Assembly (NCBI RefSeq): GCF_000003605.2
Contig: NW_003133344.1
Location: 202,627 to 247,100, forward strand
Source of the DNA: Saccoglossus kowalevskii
Taxonomy: Eukaryota; Hemichordata; Enteropneusta; Harrimaniidae
Direction: 5' to 3'
DNA: 44,474 bases
Shown: positions 34,401 to 44,474 of the stretch, one piece after another
Layout: each line of letters opens with the position of its first letter
How positions within the stretch are numbered: the stretch's first letter is position 1
Translations under genes and position numbers: made by a program
Notes under the pieces: model-generated
Told to the model about the DNA's origin: nothing
The model's input: the letters and a program-made list of their open reading frames with translations, nothing else
Database searches by the model: none

Positions 34401-37400
34401 ACATCCCAACTCTATTTTTTCATCTGTGCATTTGCATCCATTACTCGCCTTCCTTTTGAATTTATCAGGTCAGGTAAACTTCCAAAGCAGAATATTCATA
34501 ATTATGACAGGGTTTTAGGTTTTCTCTGGATAAGTAATGATTTAATATACATAATTTCTTGATAAATATTTTTAAACATACCTGGACATTTTTTTTGCAG
34601 CCATGATTTGTGAAAGGTGACACAAGTCGACTATTGTGTAAAAAAAATTAATTAAATTTTTGTCACCACATAAGGTAGTCATTTTGACCTGACTTTGTAC
34701 AGTCATAAAATGATGGAATAAAAGAATATATAATTGTTCTGTAAATCGGTGTTAATGTTTCCAATCACAATGCAAATATGTCTATCAGTTTGTAATTGTT
34801 TGATCCGAAAACTAAAACTTCATTAGATTTTTTTGTTAAAATAAACGGCTACTAATTTGGATTAATGATATATGTACGTCCATTTCTTACGTGTGAATAT
34901 ATCAGAATGTATGTTATTAATTTGATGCGGCAATGTAATTTTTTGTACATTTTAGCATGCAAATAAATGTTTTTCTACGTTCTTCCAATATTAGTTGTGT
35001 TTTGGATGCATGTTTTTGTGTTAATGTAGCGTAACGTTAAACAGGTACATTTCCCATTGCTAATGTGTCAATACTTTCACCAAAATGGAGTCAACACAAC
35101 CTTTATATGACATCTGATAATGTGATATGTACCCACATATACATACACAGAGCTATTATGGTCTAATTATCTGACTAACCTCAATACCTAAGGTTGATAA
35201 AACTACCCAATAAATAAATAAATAAATAAATACTGTGAAAAATCAATGAAAACACAGACTTTATGTTATTAATCTGTGAATGGTTGGTCTGAGAAATAAA
35301 TTTATTGACAAGCATTTCTTTGACAGGTGAAGTCCATCTCAGGGCCTATCACCAGCACTAGAACAAAACTAATGAAAAGGAAGAGGTTAATTGGGGATCT
35401 GAAGAGGTAAGACACTATTGTCATGGAAAGTACATTTAGCTTCAATTAATATTAGCTGTAGTTTGTTATGAGTCATTAGAGTTGAATTGTTTTACTGCAT
35501 TAGTAATGCATCTATAGAGTGAAAGTGCACCAACCTCACAATAGGTAATTTTCCGTTCAACTGCGAGAGTTGAACTGATGAGTTGCATGTGCCAAACGAT
35601 TTGATTTTGAACTCGAATTTCTTTATTTCATAACTAACAACTAAAGGCAGATCTTTGACAGCGAAAGATTGCGTTTGAATAACCTTACTTCATCGAAATT
35701 AACAATCATCAAATGTGTACAGCAAATTATTAAGCATGGTATTATCCCCCGAAATACTTTCGTTTTTGTTGAATCCCACGTAGTGTTTGTCGCCACTATG
35801 ACCTTTGTTTGTCTTGTTTTTCATCTGCTTTTATGCATTACGCAGGATCTCGCAGTGAACAGAAAATAGTCTATTGCATCTGTTTTTAGTCCATGATCAA
35901 GATGTTATCTTTCATAATTTTTGTGGATTTAAAATTCTTTCTAGTTAGTAGTAGTTGTTTATCATTTTGCTGTTTTCAGTAGGATTCATTGCTGTTTTTG
36001 CTATATCAGCGGGTTAACAGCAGTGGCTGCTTGCAGCCAGAATTAGTAATTGGTTGTCAGTCAATGTAGCTGATTCTTTGTGGTAGTAGATAGACATTAT
36101 ATTTGTAGCTGATCAGCTATGACTGCTTGTTATCAGTAGTTGTAGCTGATTAATGATAGTGATAGCTAGTCAACAGTAGCACTAGTTGGTTATCAGTAGT
36201 TGTAGCTGATTATTGATAGTAATAGCTGATTATCTGTAGTTATAGCTGGTTATCATTTGTTGTAGGGGATCATCAATAGTGACAGCTGGATATGAGTAGT
36301 TATTCTGATCAATTAATTTGTATAATTGTAATTAGTCCCCGTTTGAACGAAGTCCGAAAACGGGGACTTTAATATAATTTGGTCTTTGTCTGTGCGTCTG
36401 TCCGGAGTCATATTTCAGAATCCTTTGGACCAATTCCGTTCATTCTTTGCATGTGCCTAGTACTTTATGATGGACATATGCACATGCAGTGGTTTAGCAA
36501 TTCGATTCAAAATGGCCGACTGGCAGCCATCTTGTTTTTTAAAAATGTCCTATTTTGGACATGCTTTGTCAGTTTTTATTCAAATTTGGTACATAGATTA
36601 TACATGTTAGGATACATATCCATGACAATTTCTTTCGTAATTTTTTTTTTTTTTTTAATCTTGGACATGCTTTCTTTTGGCACATACCTTATTACATGTT
36701 AGGATACATGTCCATGTCAATTTGTTTCAATTTGATTGACAGCCATCTGAATTTTTGGCCTTACTACTATATTTCCAAGATTTATGTACCATTTTAATTC
36801 GTATTTGGCACATACATCATACATGCCCGAATGATGGCTGTTTTTATTTTTGGCCATATTACTATATATCTGTCACCCATGTATCATTTTCATTGATATT
36901 TAGTATGTCATAAATGGATACATGTACATGTCAATTCAATTTGCAATTTGATCAAATATGGCTGACTGGCGGCCATCTTGCTTGTTTAAAATGTGATAAC
37001 TTGGACATGCTTTCACTTGTGATCTATGTTTTTCTTTGCTATGTCTTAAACCGCAAATAAACAATCTGTTGTATATGGCAAGCACAAAGAGAACTTTCAA
37101 AAATTTAATGGTGACTGTTATTTTCAATGACTTGTTGATTAATGGTTTTATGTGAGCGAGCAATCAATATTTTCAATAATCAATCAATAATCACCAAGTG
37201 TGTACCATGCATTAATTAATCTGTTTGAATTCTATGTTCTAGGTTACTGAGTAGGACAAAGGAGTCAGGTCCAGTGCTGCAGGAGAAAGAACCCCCGCCA
37301 GCAGTATTAGAAGCAGATTGGAGAGAAATTCAACAATCAGAACTTACTATACCACCAGAAGTTATTTATATGTTAAAAAGTGTCAGGTTAGTTATTGCTG

Positions 37401-40400
37401 TATACAATTTTTTTTTGTACATATATATCTTCAGAAAATATATTCTGATGTAAAATAAAGTTGAAATGTAATTTATGTTTGTTTTCAGAGTGTTCGGCCA
37501 TTTTGAAAAGCCACTTTTTTTAGAATTGTGCAGACATATGGAGACTAAGTTCATCATGGCCGGGTCTTATCTTTTTCGTAAAGGTCAACCTGATGACAGT
37601 ATCTATGTAGTACAAAGTGGTAAACTTAGTGTATATATTTCAGAAAAAGTAAGCGTTTTTTTTGTTTCACTATATAAGATTTTACTTCTGGATTTTCTAT
37701 CAGCTGCTACACCTCGTGAATTTATCGATTTAAATCATGAATGAATAATTCCAGTGCTTTTTAGCTTGTGTGGAAAATTCAGTTAAAACTCGCCATGTGT
37801 ACTCATTACAAACAGCCCTCGACTTTGTGGTCGTTCAGACGACTACTTGCATTGGGCTGAATACAGTTAAGCGGCTTCTCAAATGCATCCAAACTTGTTA
37901 CATGCATAATGTTTCTGTAGTTATGTTATAATTGCTTTAAGTTATTCTGTGAATATTGATTAGCTAATTTGCATACTATTTCCTAACACTTGTGTTTGAT
38001 GGAAACCATAGGATGGCTCTGAATCAGTGATGAAGGAAGTCTGTGCTGGTGACAGTGTGCACAGTCTACTCAGTGTATTGGATGTTATAACAGTAAGTTA
38101 CAATACTTGTTTGTGTTTGTGCTTGTGCTCATTTTTCATTGTGCTTGCATTATTTACAGTGTATTTTAGGGATATATCGTAAAATACTTTATTTTAGCTG
38201 GAATTAACTTTCACTGAAAAGACTTTTTGGTTGTTTTGAATGTAAAACATAGGAAAAAAGGTATATTTGCTGGTTTTTATTTTCACTGAATCATTCCTTC
38301 AGTGAAAATAGCATAAATTAAATCCAAGCGAAAATAAAGTATTTATAGTACATATATTTTGTTCAGTCAGAATTTATTTATTTTTCCATGATAAAATAAT
38401 ATAGTTATTCCATTTTCAATTTACTTATCTAAAAGCCTTTATGGATAAAATGAATGGAATAAAATGGTAGGCGATGTAGATATATCCTTATGATAAAATA
38501 TTTGTTATTATTCACATATTTTAGTAAATTTGGTTTGCTACTACTAATCGCACTCGTCACAATGCTGTATAATAATTATTTCTCCACAACTGTATTTCTT
38601 ATATTGATCTATATCCAAATGATAACTGGTAAATTGTAACAAAATATATAGATACATGTATATTGTAAATATTATTATTTTTATGAAAGACCGGGAACTG
38701 TTAATGCAGTCAGGTGAAGGAAGTTGTATGATTTGTTGGTACATTGTAGCAGTGGTCATCTCGTTTAAATCATGTAGTATCGTTGACTTTCATGAACTTT
38801 CATCTTCATAACAGACAGTATGTACTCTGTGTGCTACTTCTCACTGTAATTTAAATTACCTCATCTTCATTCAGATTGATATCTTGTGTATTTTGTTTCT
38901 TCAAATTAGGGTCATCCAGCACCGTATAAAACTGTGTCAGCTCGTGCTGTAGTGGACACCACTATTCTCAAGTTACCTGCCCAAGCATTTTGTACTGTGT
39001 TTGAAAACTATCCAGAATCACTAGTTAGAGTTGTACAGGTAAATATTTAACACATTATAAAATTTTCACATCACCGTAATGCATTTTGTGTAATCTAATA
39101 TAGGCAAGAATGAAAGGAAGAATGAAAGGCCATAAATTGATTCTAAAATAGCTGTCACAAACTGTTGAAAAATTACAGTCATACAGAGTCAATGTTGGTA
39201 TTTCCAGACTAACAGAAAAGTTAACCAATAAGGATGTTGGATGGTACCTACATGTTCAAATTATCATAGCTCATTTAAATATGTTAATGACAGTTCAGCG
39301 AAATTTACCAATATTGTAGTACATTGATTTTAGTGGGAAAAGTACATGATTTTTTTTTTATTCAAGCAATTATTAGCTTTTAAAAGATAAACTGAACATT
39401 GAAGAAGAATTTAGCATTTTTTATGGTGATAACAGCTCATTCTCAAAATGAAGTTTACCTAATCATGCTAGCCACTAAAAACATTGTGCTCTTGAATACA
39501 TTGTAGGTGTCAATGACTAGGAAAAACCTAGGTGCCAGGAAAGATTGAGATTAGAGATTATTTTGTATCATTGTGATGTTTTATTTCTTCAGCTACACAT
39601 CTCTGGTATCTTAGCTTACTTCAATATTTCACAGTTCCCACAAGCGTCTAACACAAACGGGCAAGAAACTAAACACATAACACAACACACCAGAATGATG
39701 TTCGGAAAATATTGATCTATCCTAAGTGATACATGATTTTTCTCAGCTGTCTTATGATCTCAAAAGTTGACATCTTATCTTTTTTTTTTCTAGATCATCG
39801 TTGTACGCTTACAGAGAGTGACTTTCATGGCGTTACACAACTACCTTGGTCTGAGTAATGAACTGATCAACCCGGAAAACCAAAGCAACAAAGATTTCTC
39901 TGTACATAATATATCACCAAAGACCAGTCCCACCAAAAGATCACTCAATCAAGAATTGTCTGTGGAGAGTATGGAGAATGAGACAGTGACAGAAATAATT
40001 GATTTTGACCAAGATTATCTACCGGAAATCAGTCCAAGCAAAAGTCAACATGGTATGATTGGGGTTGGACAGGAAATCACTATTGTAATACTGTAAAATA
40101 CTTATTTTTGCTTGAAATTAATCTTCGCTATATTTGCTGAAGGAATAATTCAGTGAAAATAAAATCAAATGAATATACCTTTTCCCTATATTTTACATTC
40201 AATTCGTCAAAAATCAGTGAAAATAAATTCCATACAAAACACCCAAAAAGTCTTTTCAGTGAAAATTAATTCCAGCTAAAATAAAGTATTTTACAGGAGT
40301 AGCTTGCCCAAAAGTTCAGATTTCAGAATTTAGGCCTGTATTAAAAAAATGCCCAAACCTTTCTCAGCCACTGATCAAACACCACTTTTATTTAACAGGC

Positions 40401-43400
40401 TTTTGTTCTTATTTCAGAGACTTGATCGAAAACAAATTTTTATACTATAGTATTTATTTTTACCAAATTTTACAAATTCAAGCTGTATCATTTTTTTCCA
40501 TAATTCTTCAAATACCCGGTAGTTTAATACATAAAAATGTAAAAAAATGTTGAACCAAAATTTTGGCGTTCAGAAGTTTAATTAACCACCAGTTCCCTCT
40601 TTTTATCACAAATTCACAAAATAGTTCCATTTATAGTCTGCACTTTCCTTCAGAAGATTTGGACAAAAATAGCCAAATTTTTTGAGTGAAAACTGAAAAT
40701 TTACTCAGATTTTGTCTGTTGGCTTCAAAATTAGAATTCTTTTCCAGAAATATTGAGGAATATAACAAAAAATGCAGACAAATTGGGGCAGGAATATCTG
40801 GTGATGAAAAGGTAAAAGCGTTTAGTCAACTTTTGTCACCTTTCACCAAAAAGCTGCATAATCCCCCCCCCCTCCCCCAAAAAAAATGTTGGTTGAGACT
40901 TGTAAGCAATATGCCTACTTGATTCAAAGTTAACAAAAAAATTATAGAAAATACTGTAACAGTAAATTTTCACCGTAATATTAACAGTGTCAAAAAATGG
41001 CGTTCAATGAGTTTAAAAGGTCATTATCAGCACATTTCACTGGTTCCTTTTTATTATGTATCGTAATTAGTGTGGGTATGACTTCATTCATTCTCTCACT
41101 GTCGGTGACGGCAAGATGTGCACATGGAAATATTTACTGTTAGCACTTTACTTGTACTGTCTCATCATGCCACACGTTGAAAATTCAAGTAAAAGCTGTC
41201 TGTCCATTGGAGATGTTGTAGAATAAAAGTGCATGTTTCAATAGCATTGGTCATGATTACGAGATCTTACTAAAAATAGAATCGGCATAGCCAGAAAACG
41301 TTATTTATTGCATGAAACAGATTAATGTAGACAACATGTGCAGGCGATAAAGACATGTTCAATCCTAACTGCGATTTAACAATTTGTTGTGGCTTTTCAG
41401 TGATTTGTTGCAAGTCCAAGGGAAGTTCACTTCCTGAACAAAGACTTTGTCAAATTATTTCAACACTACAACAGTTACATAGTTACCGGTAGATTTTTGA
41501 TTACGATTTTGTTCATCTGAATCAAACTGAAATCAATGCTATTGGCAAAGTACTTGTCCTTTAAAAAATTTACATAAATTTAAGACATTATTTATTTCAT
41601 TGTTCCGCAGCTTTGAATTGCGTGTTTGAAATTCTAAAAACTGCAGCTTGAAGCATTTGAAACTGTTTGACTTGTAAACAAAATTTAGAAATCTTTATTC
41701 AACTGGACAGGCAGTTTTTGCAATTAACTCTCCTCCATCCTTCAAACAAAAAAACAGTACAGGTATCTACTGCTGTGGTGATGGGATGTTATATTTAATT
41801 TTTATTCCTTTTGTTGTGCGTTTTTCTTTGTCTGTCTGTCTGTGGTGTTATATTTGTGGGCACTGTTATAGATGCGGTGATAAGTGACAGTCCTCTTAAA
41901 GGGAGCATGACTTATATGGCTGAACTGCTTGATACACAACAACGAAGATCTCGGAGTTCCTCGTTACCAGCAGGTATGGCTTTCTATTTCATAGCTTCAT
42001 TTCACATAGTCAGTGGTTGCTTTATTTTTTCCACATTAAACTCCAAATTGGTGTGCTTAACTAAGCCCTGTAATTGGTAGCTTAGAATTGATTGTATTCA
42101 ACCCGCTATACACCACTCCACAAATTATATATGATGCTATTAATATCTAATTACCCACTAAGATTTATGCAAATATCACACACATGTTCATTGACCAGTT
42201 AAAATGCTATACATGTAATACTAATAAATTTTTGTTCAGTCGCAGTCCGAAAACAAGGACTTATGGATTGACCTCCATGCGTGTTTCCGTCTGTCTGTCC
42301 ATCCACCTCCACCTGTTATGCACCCCCATTCGTTTCATGTTTTGATTCAAGATGACCAAATGGCGACCATTTTAACGTTTTAAATTTCTCAAAATCAAAC
42401 ATTCTGCATTCCGGAACTAGATCTTGGTCATGTATTGATGGATTTCTTTCATACATTGGACATTATGGGACTTTGATGCACATTGTTTTGTTTTCAAATG
42501 CTGTTCTAGAGCCATGTTTCTGTCATACCTTGACTTGTCATAATCAAACTTTACAACTACATTATACATCATGTCATATGTTTCAGGTTCTGATTCAAAA
42601 TGACTGACTCATTTTAGTTTTGTTTATTGTTTAACTAACTATTGACTTGTTACCTGATAATGTTTACATTGACAGCATTTTAATTCAAAAATCGAATCTA
42701 TCATCAGGAGATGAGTTATTACTAAGCACCATTGCTAAGTGTTAGTGGGAGGCAGGAGGAGTGGTGTACATTTGTATAGTGAATAAAACAATGTAATAAT
42801 AGGCTGTGTAATTGGTGTTCACCTCTGGAATTTTTACTGTGAAATCATAAGATCCATTGTTAATATTTACTCTACTTTGGTTACTATTGTAAACTTGCTG
42901 TTGGATTAGCATCATGGCATCTATGATGTCGATGTGTGCACTTAAATTGACCTTAGACTAAAATAGCCACCAAATTATGTTCAGAGCAAGTTTCATTCTT
43001 TTTGCAACAGTGGACATGATGTTGGGATTGTAACACTGTTATATAATAATATACAATTGTATGAGCGATACACCAATGTGTTTCTCATCAGCTCCAACAG
43101 GGTGTGATCTTTTTAGCTCCGCTGTCGACTTTGTCGAGCGGAGCTTATCATATGAGTGATTGTCCATCGTCGTCCGTGTCAATGTTTTTCGACTTCTTCT
43201 TGAAAACTACAAGCCTGAATGCTTTGATACTTGGTGTATATGTACCTTGGGTAGACTTCTCTCAGATTTGTTCATTTCATGATCATATCTTCAATTCTCT
43301 ATTTTTGGTGAATATTTTTGTCATTTTGGGTAAAAAGTGATATTTTCAACTTCTTGTTAAAAACCGCAAGTTCAATTGCTTTGATATTACATATATAGGT

Positions 43401-44306
43401 ACTACATGTGGACCTCTCTCAGATTTGTTCATTTCATGATGATATCTTCAATTCTCTAATTTTGGTGAATATTTTTGTCATTTTTGGTAAAAAGTGATAT
43501 TTTTGACTTCTTGTTAAAAACCACAAGTCCAATTGCTTTGATATTACATATATAGGTACTACATGTGAACCACTCTCAAATTTGTTCATTTCTTGATGAT
43601 ATCTTCAATTCTCTAATTTTGATGAATATTTTTATAATTTTTGGTAAAAAGTGATATTTTCGACTTCTTGTTAAAAACCACAATCATTTATGGTGAAAAA
43701 TGATATTTTTGAATTCTTATTGAAAACAGCTAGTCCCATTGCATTGATACTATGTATATTGTTCATTTTCTAATGATATCTTCTGTTCTTTAATTGAAAT
43801 GTGCATTGCTAACAGCGGAGCTATCTCAGCCGAGAGGCTGCTTGTCTTACTATACAATGAACAATTTTACTTCAGACAGTTGCACGATTTTGACACTCAC
43901 ACTGGTAATATTTTGTTACCATGTGGTTGAATACCGTTTGTATATATTGTCAAGGTTGCTGTCTTGAACGTAATACTAGTACTATGTGAAAAAAGACAAC
44001 AAACATGTACTGCTCAATTTGAGATCTGCTCAGTGTAGATTCAAAACACAGACCTCACTACAGAGGATATTTTACACAGGCCTGATTTTGTCAAATGTGT
44101 ATCTGTTTTATACTGTTGAATATTTATTACTTGTAGGTGCAAGAAGACCACCTCTTGAACATAGTGGTAGAGCCAGTTCATTGGATCGGGACAGCGCCAC
44201 AAGTTTGGGTACCTCTCCTTCAGATTTTGATGCAGTGGTAGGCCAGGCTAGAGTACAGGGTTTTGACGACAAAGTGTTGTTTGTTGCATCGTCACCGTCC
44301 AATGAG
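29027..44306 (+). CDS. PNPLA6: PNPLA6/PNPLA7 (neuropathy target esterase-like), 5' part of gene, 11 exons
   Basis: This ER-anchored enzyme deacylates phosphatidylcholine and lysophosphatidylcholine. Exons: 29027-29128, 31382-31463, 34143-34234, 35327-35406, 37243-37386, 37489-37648, 38012-38092, 38910-39038, 39794-40052, 41872-41973, 44137-44306; 467 codons with phases agreeing throughout. Exon 2 is a membrane anchor. Later exons carry [46 protein letters not shown] and [20 protein letters not shown], nearly identical to vertebrate PNPLA6/7. The window ends before the second and third nucleotide-binding-like domains and the patatin domain (GxSxG serine). The ortholog may predate the vertebrate PNPLA6/PNPLA7 split, so the symbol is a group label. 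The first exon is the least conserved; its start rests on the ATG context and phase. Confidence 0.92.
29129..31381 (+). other. PNPLA6/7 intron 1
   Basis: The first several hundred bases are CpG-richer and continue the promoter-like composition. The remainder is AT-rich. A right-half fragment of the TTAAAGCG MITE family lies at about 31160-31240. No other gene was seen on either strand. Confidence 0.45.
31160..31240. mobile_element. MITE with TTAAAGCG termini, right-half fragment
   Basis: TTAGCGTGTGTTGTTATC, TGGGACTCAACTCC, TGTGCGCAGGTGATGATCCT and CTGCTTTAA match the right half of the copy at 5758-5928. The left half is not recognisable. Confidence 0.7.
31846..31936. mobile_element. MITE with TTAAAGCG termini, left half of a split copy
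   Basis: From TTAACAGTGGGAGTGCAC through GTCAGATGGTCATA and TTTACAAACCAGGGTCTACC to GAGCCTTTGCGTTTT, this matches the left half of the copy at 5758-5928. The match stops exactly in the central T run, where a Helentron-like element begins. The right half resumes at about 33383. Confidence 0.8.
31937..33382 (+). mobile_element. Helentron-associated ('pearl'-like) element with nine-unit tandem core
   Basis: The left end has a hairpin ACTCCCATATG, then GAAGCA, CATAATGGGAGT (31939-31966). CATATGGGAGT at 33351-33361 is inverted relative to the left ACTCCCATATG, matching the subterminal inverted repeats of Helentron-type non-autonomous elements. A TG microsatellite (31980-32012) precedes about nine diverged units of some 130-151 bp, each with AATGAAACTTGGTACATAG and TACCTAATTTGCATAATTAA. 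No protein-coding part. It splits a MITE. Confidence 0.75.
33383..33455. mobile_element. MITE with TTAAAGCG termini, right half of a split copy
   Basis: TAGCATGTGTTGTTATGATG, TGGGACTCGATTCCCACG, CATGCGCAGGTGACGACCCT and CTCGCTTTAA match the right half of the copy at 5758-5928 and end in the expected terminus. Together with 31846-31936 it makes one full MITE. Confidence 0.8.
35207..35234 (+). repeat. (AAAT)n microsatellite
   Basis: Uninterrupted AATA/AAAT units lie about 95 bp upstream of PNPLA6/7 exon 35327. Confidence 0.8.
36070..36310 (+). repeat. Degenerate minisatellite (GTTGTAGCTGATTA / ATAGTAATAGCTGGTTATC)
   Basis: The words TAGTTGTAGCTGATTA, GATAGTAATAGCTGATTATC and TAGTTATAGCTGGTTATC alternate at roughly 20-bp spacing with drift. 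It lies in the intron before exon 37243, directly left of the hairpin element at 36334. Confidence 0.65.
36334..37020 (+). mobile_element. Helentron-like element, 5' hairpin and degraded tandem core
   Basis: A terminal hairpin AGTCCCCGTTT...AAACGGGGACT occupies 36334-36368, followed by GTCTGTGCGTCTGTCCGG and diverged repeats of TTTGGYACATA, GGATACATRTCCATG and AAATGGCYGACTGGCRGCCA. No matching right terminus is visible, so the 3' end is lost or beyond recognition. Related to the fragment at 42229-42620. Confidence 0.6.
37243..39038 (+). CDS. PNPLA6: PNPLA6/7 exons for the first cyclic-nucleotide-binding-like domain
   Basis: Exons 37243-37386, 37489-37648, 38012-38092 and 38910-39038 encode the approach helix ([20 protein letters not shown]), the beta-roll ([20 protein letters not shown]), [14 protein letters not shown], and the closing [20 protein letters not shown] with the C-helix ([10 protein letters not shown]). 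Vertebrate NTE reads almost the same here. The usual phosphate-binding cassette (GExAL...RxA) is degenerate: [11 protein letters not shown], then TVSARA. This agrees with reports that NTE does not need cyclic nucleotides for activity. Confidence 0.93.
38174..38350. mobile_element. MITE, TACTGTA/ACTTTATTTTCGCT family, copy 4
   Basis: AAAATACTTTATTTTAGCTG at the left and AGCGAAAATAAAGTATTTATAGTA at the right bracket the family's internal words (GGAATTAACTTTCACTGAAAA). The termini are more worn than in copy 3. It lies in the PNPLA6/7 intron after exon 38092. Confidence 0.75.
39386..39466 (+). mobile_element. Fragment related to the transposon remnant at 22687-22780
   Basis: ATAAACTGAACATTGAAGAA, TTTATGGTGATAACAGCTC and AAAATGAAGTTTACCTAATC align base by base with modest divergence to 22687-22780. 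This shows that both are copies of one interspersed repeat. Confidence 0.6.
39794..44306 (+). CDS. PNPLA6: PNPLA6/7 linker exons between the first two binding domains
   Basis: Exon 39794-40052 starts with the conserved [20 protein letters not shown] and then turns Ser/Asn/Glu-rich. Exons 41872-41973 ([10 protein letters not shown]) and 44137-44306 ([20 protein letters not shown]) are also Ser-rich and carry basophilic-kinase-like sites (RSRSSS, RASS). This is a likely disordered, phosphorylated linker, as in vertebrate NTE. The last donor is GAG|GTAAAG at 44307. Confidence 0.85.
40089..40297. mobile_element. MITE, TACTGTA/ACTTTATTTTCGCT family, copy 5
   Basis: TACTGTAAAATACTTATTTT at the left and AAATAAAGTATTTTACAG at the right. 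The centre is in the same orientation as copy 1 (GAATATAC then TTTTACATTCAATTCG). It starts some 36 bp after the donor of exon 39794-40052. Confidence 0.78.
40578..40815. mobile_element. TTAA-flanked MITE (piggyBac-type ends), copy 3
   Basis: ATTAACCACCAGTTCCCTCT, TTCACAAAATAGTTCC and CTTCAGAAGATTTGGACAAA align with copy 2 in the same orientation. The left terminus has lost part of the CCTTTTCA segment and the right TTAA reads GTAA, so it is older than copy 1. Confidence 0.72.
40816..41871. other. PNPLA6/7 intron remainder with poly-C and TCTG tracts
   Basis: No gene. A C-rich run (40864-40877) and a short TCTG repeat (41829-41843) just before the acceptor of exon 41872 are the only simple repeats noted. 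Confidence 0.4.
42229..42620 (+). mobile_element. Fragment related to the Helentron-like element at 36334
   Basis: It begins with CAGTCCGAAAACAAGGACTT, a decayed hairpin half like AGTCCGAAAACGGGGACT at 36351, then GTCTGTCTGTCCATCC and AAGATGACCAAATGGCGACC. It has no clear right end. Confidence 0.5.
43111..43850 (+). mobile_element. Helentron-associated ('pearl'-like) element with 157-bp tandem core
   Basis: The left end TTTTTAGCTCCGCTGTCGAC forms a hairpin with GTCGAGCGGAGCTTATC. The right end carries AGCGGAGCTATC and a small hairpin CAGCCGAGAGGCTG. The core repeats ACTTCTTGTTAAAAACC at 43192, 43349, 43506 and 43663, exactly 157 bp apart; the last unit is internally shortened. The layout (hairpin end starting TTTTTAGCTC, tandem core, 3' hairpin) is that of oyster 'pearl' elements. 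Non-coding. Confidence 0.75.
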
Positions 44307-44474
44307 GTAAAGTGATTGGTTTCACATTATGTAGATGTGTCTTGAGAGGTGGTGGAGAGTGAAATAGAAAGAGTGATGTTGACTTCCCTGTTCACTTTGT
44401 GCAAGTTATATACATTGTATACTGTACTCGATCGGGTTAGCACCCAGGGGCCTCAACTCAGAAAACCATGATTT

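Overview
The window is a piece of an animal nuclear genome: AT-rich, with short GT-AG exons spread through long introns, and dense in small DNA transposons and tandem repeats. Terminal-hairpin, tandem-core elements of the 'pearl'/Helentron-associated kind, many MITEs and a LINE tail ending in ATT repeats suggest a marine invertebrate, most likely a lophotrochozoan such as a mollusc. No species-level marker was recognised.

Two host genes lie on the + strand, both cut by the window edges. The first (687-19390) is the 3' part of a kinesin-3 gene whose product matches KIF14: the second half of the motor domain, neck coil, FHA domain, coiled coil and long C-terminal tail. I assembled 21 exons; the splice phases agree across all of them and give about 1,144 residues before the stop. 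The second (29027-44306 and beyond) is the 5' part of a PNPLA6/PNPLA7 (neuropathy target esterase) gene. Its 11 exons, 467 codons in continuous phase, encode a short N-terminus, a membrane anchor, the first cyclic-nucleotide-binding-like domain and the linker before the second. The patatin catalytic domain lies outside the window. The two genes have unrelated roles (cytokinesis motor; ER lysophospholipase) and nothing suggests joint regulation.

The 9.6 kb between them (19391-29026) has no gene I can recognise. It holds a perfect-TIR MITE, a DNA-transposon remnant with a short basic ORF, a tail-to-tail pair of LINE fragments and a weak small ORF behind a TATA-like sequence. Introns carry the rest of the repeats: the 5' part of a Tc1/mariner transposon at the left edge, a family with TACTGTA termini, a TTAA-flanked MITE family, a GC-richer MITE family, Helentron-like elements (one inserted into one of those MITEs), and several minisatellites.

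The most interesting host observation is a 163-bp tandem duplication that copies the 3' half of a KIF14 coding exon together with its donor region. It creates a possible in-frame 39-nt extra exon. I found no evidence of a wholly new biological system; the novelty is in repeat architecture and possible exonisation.
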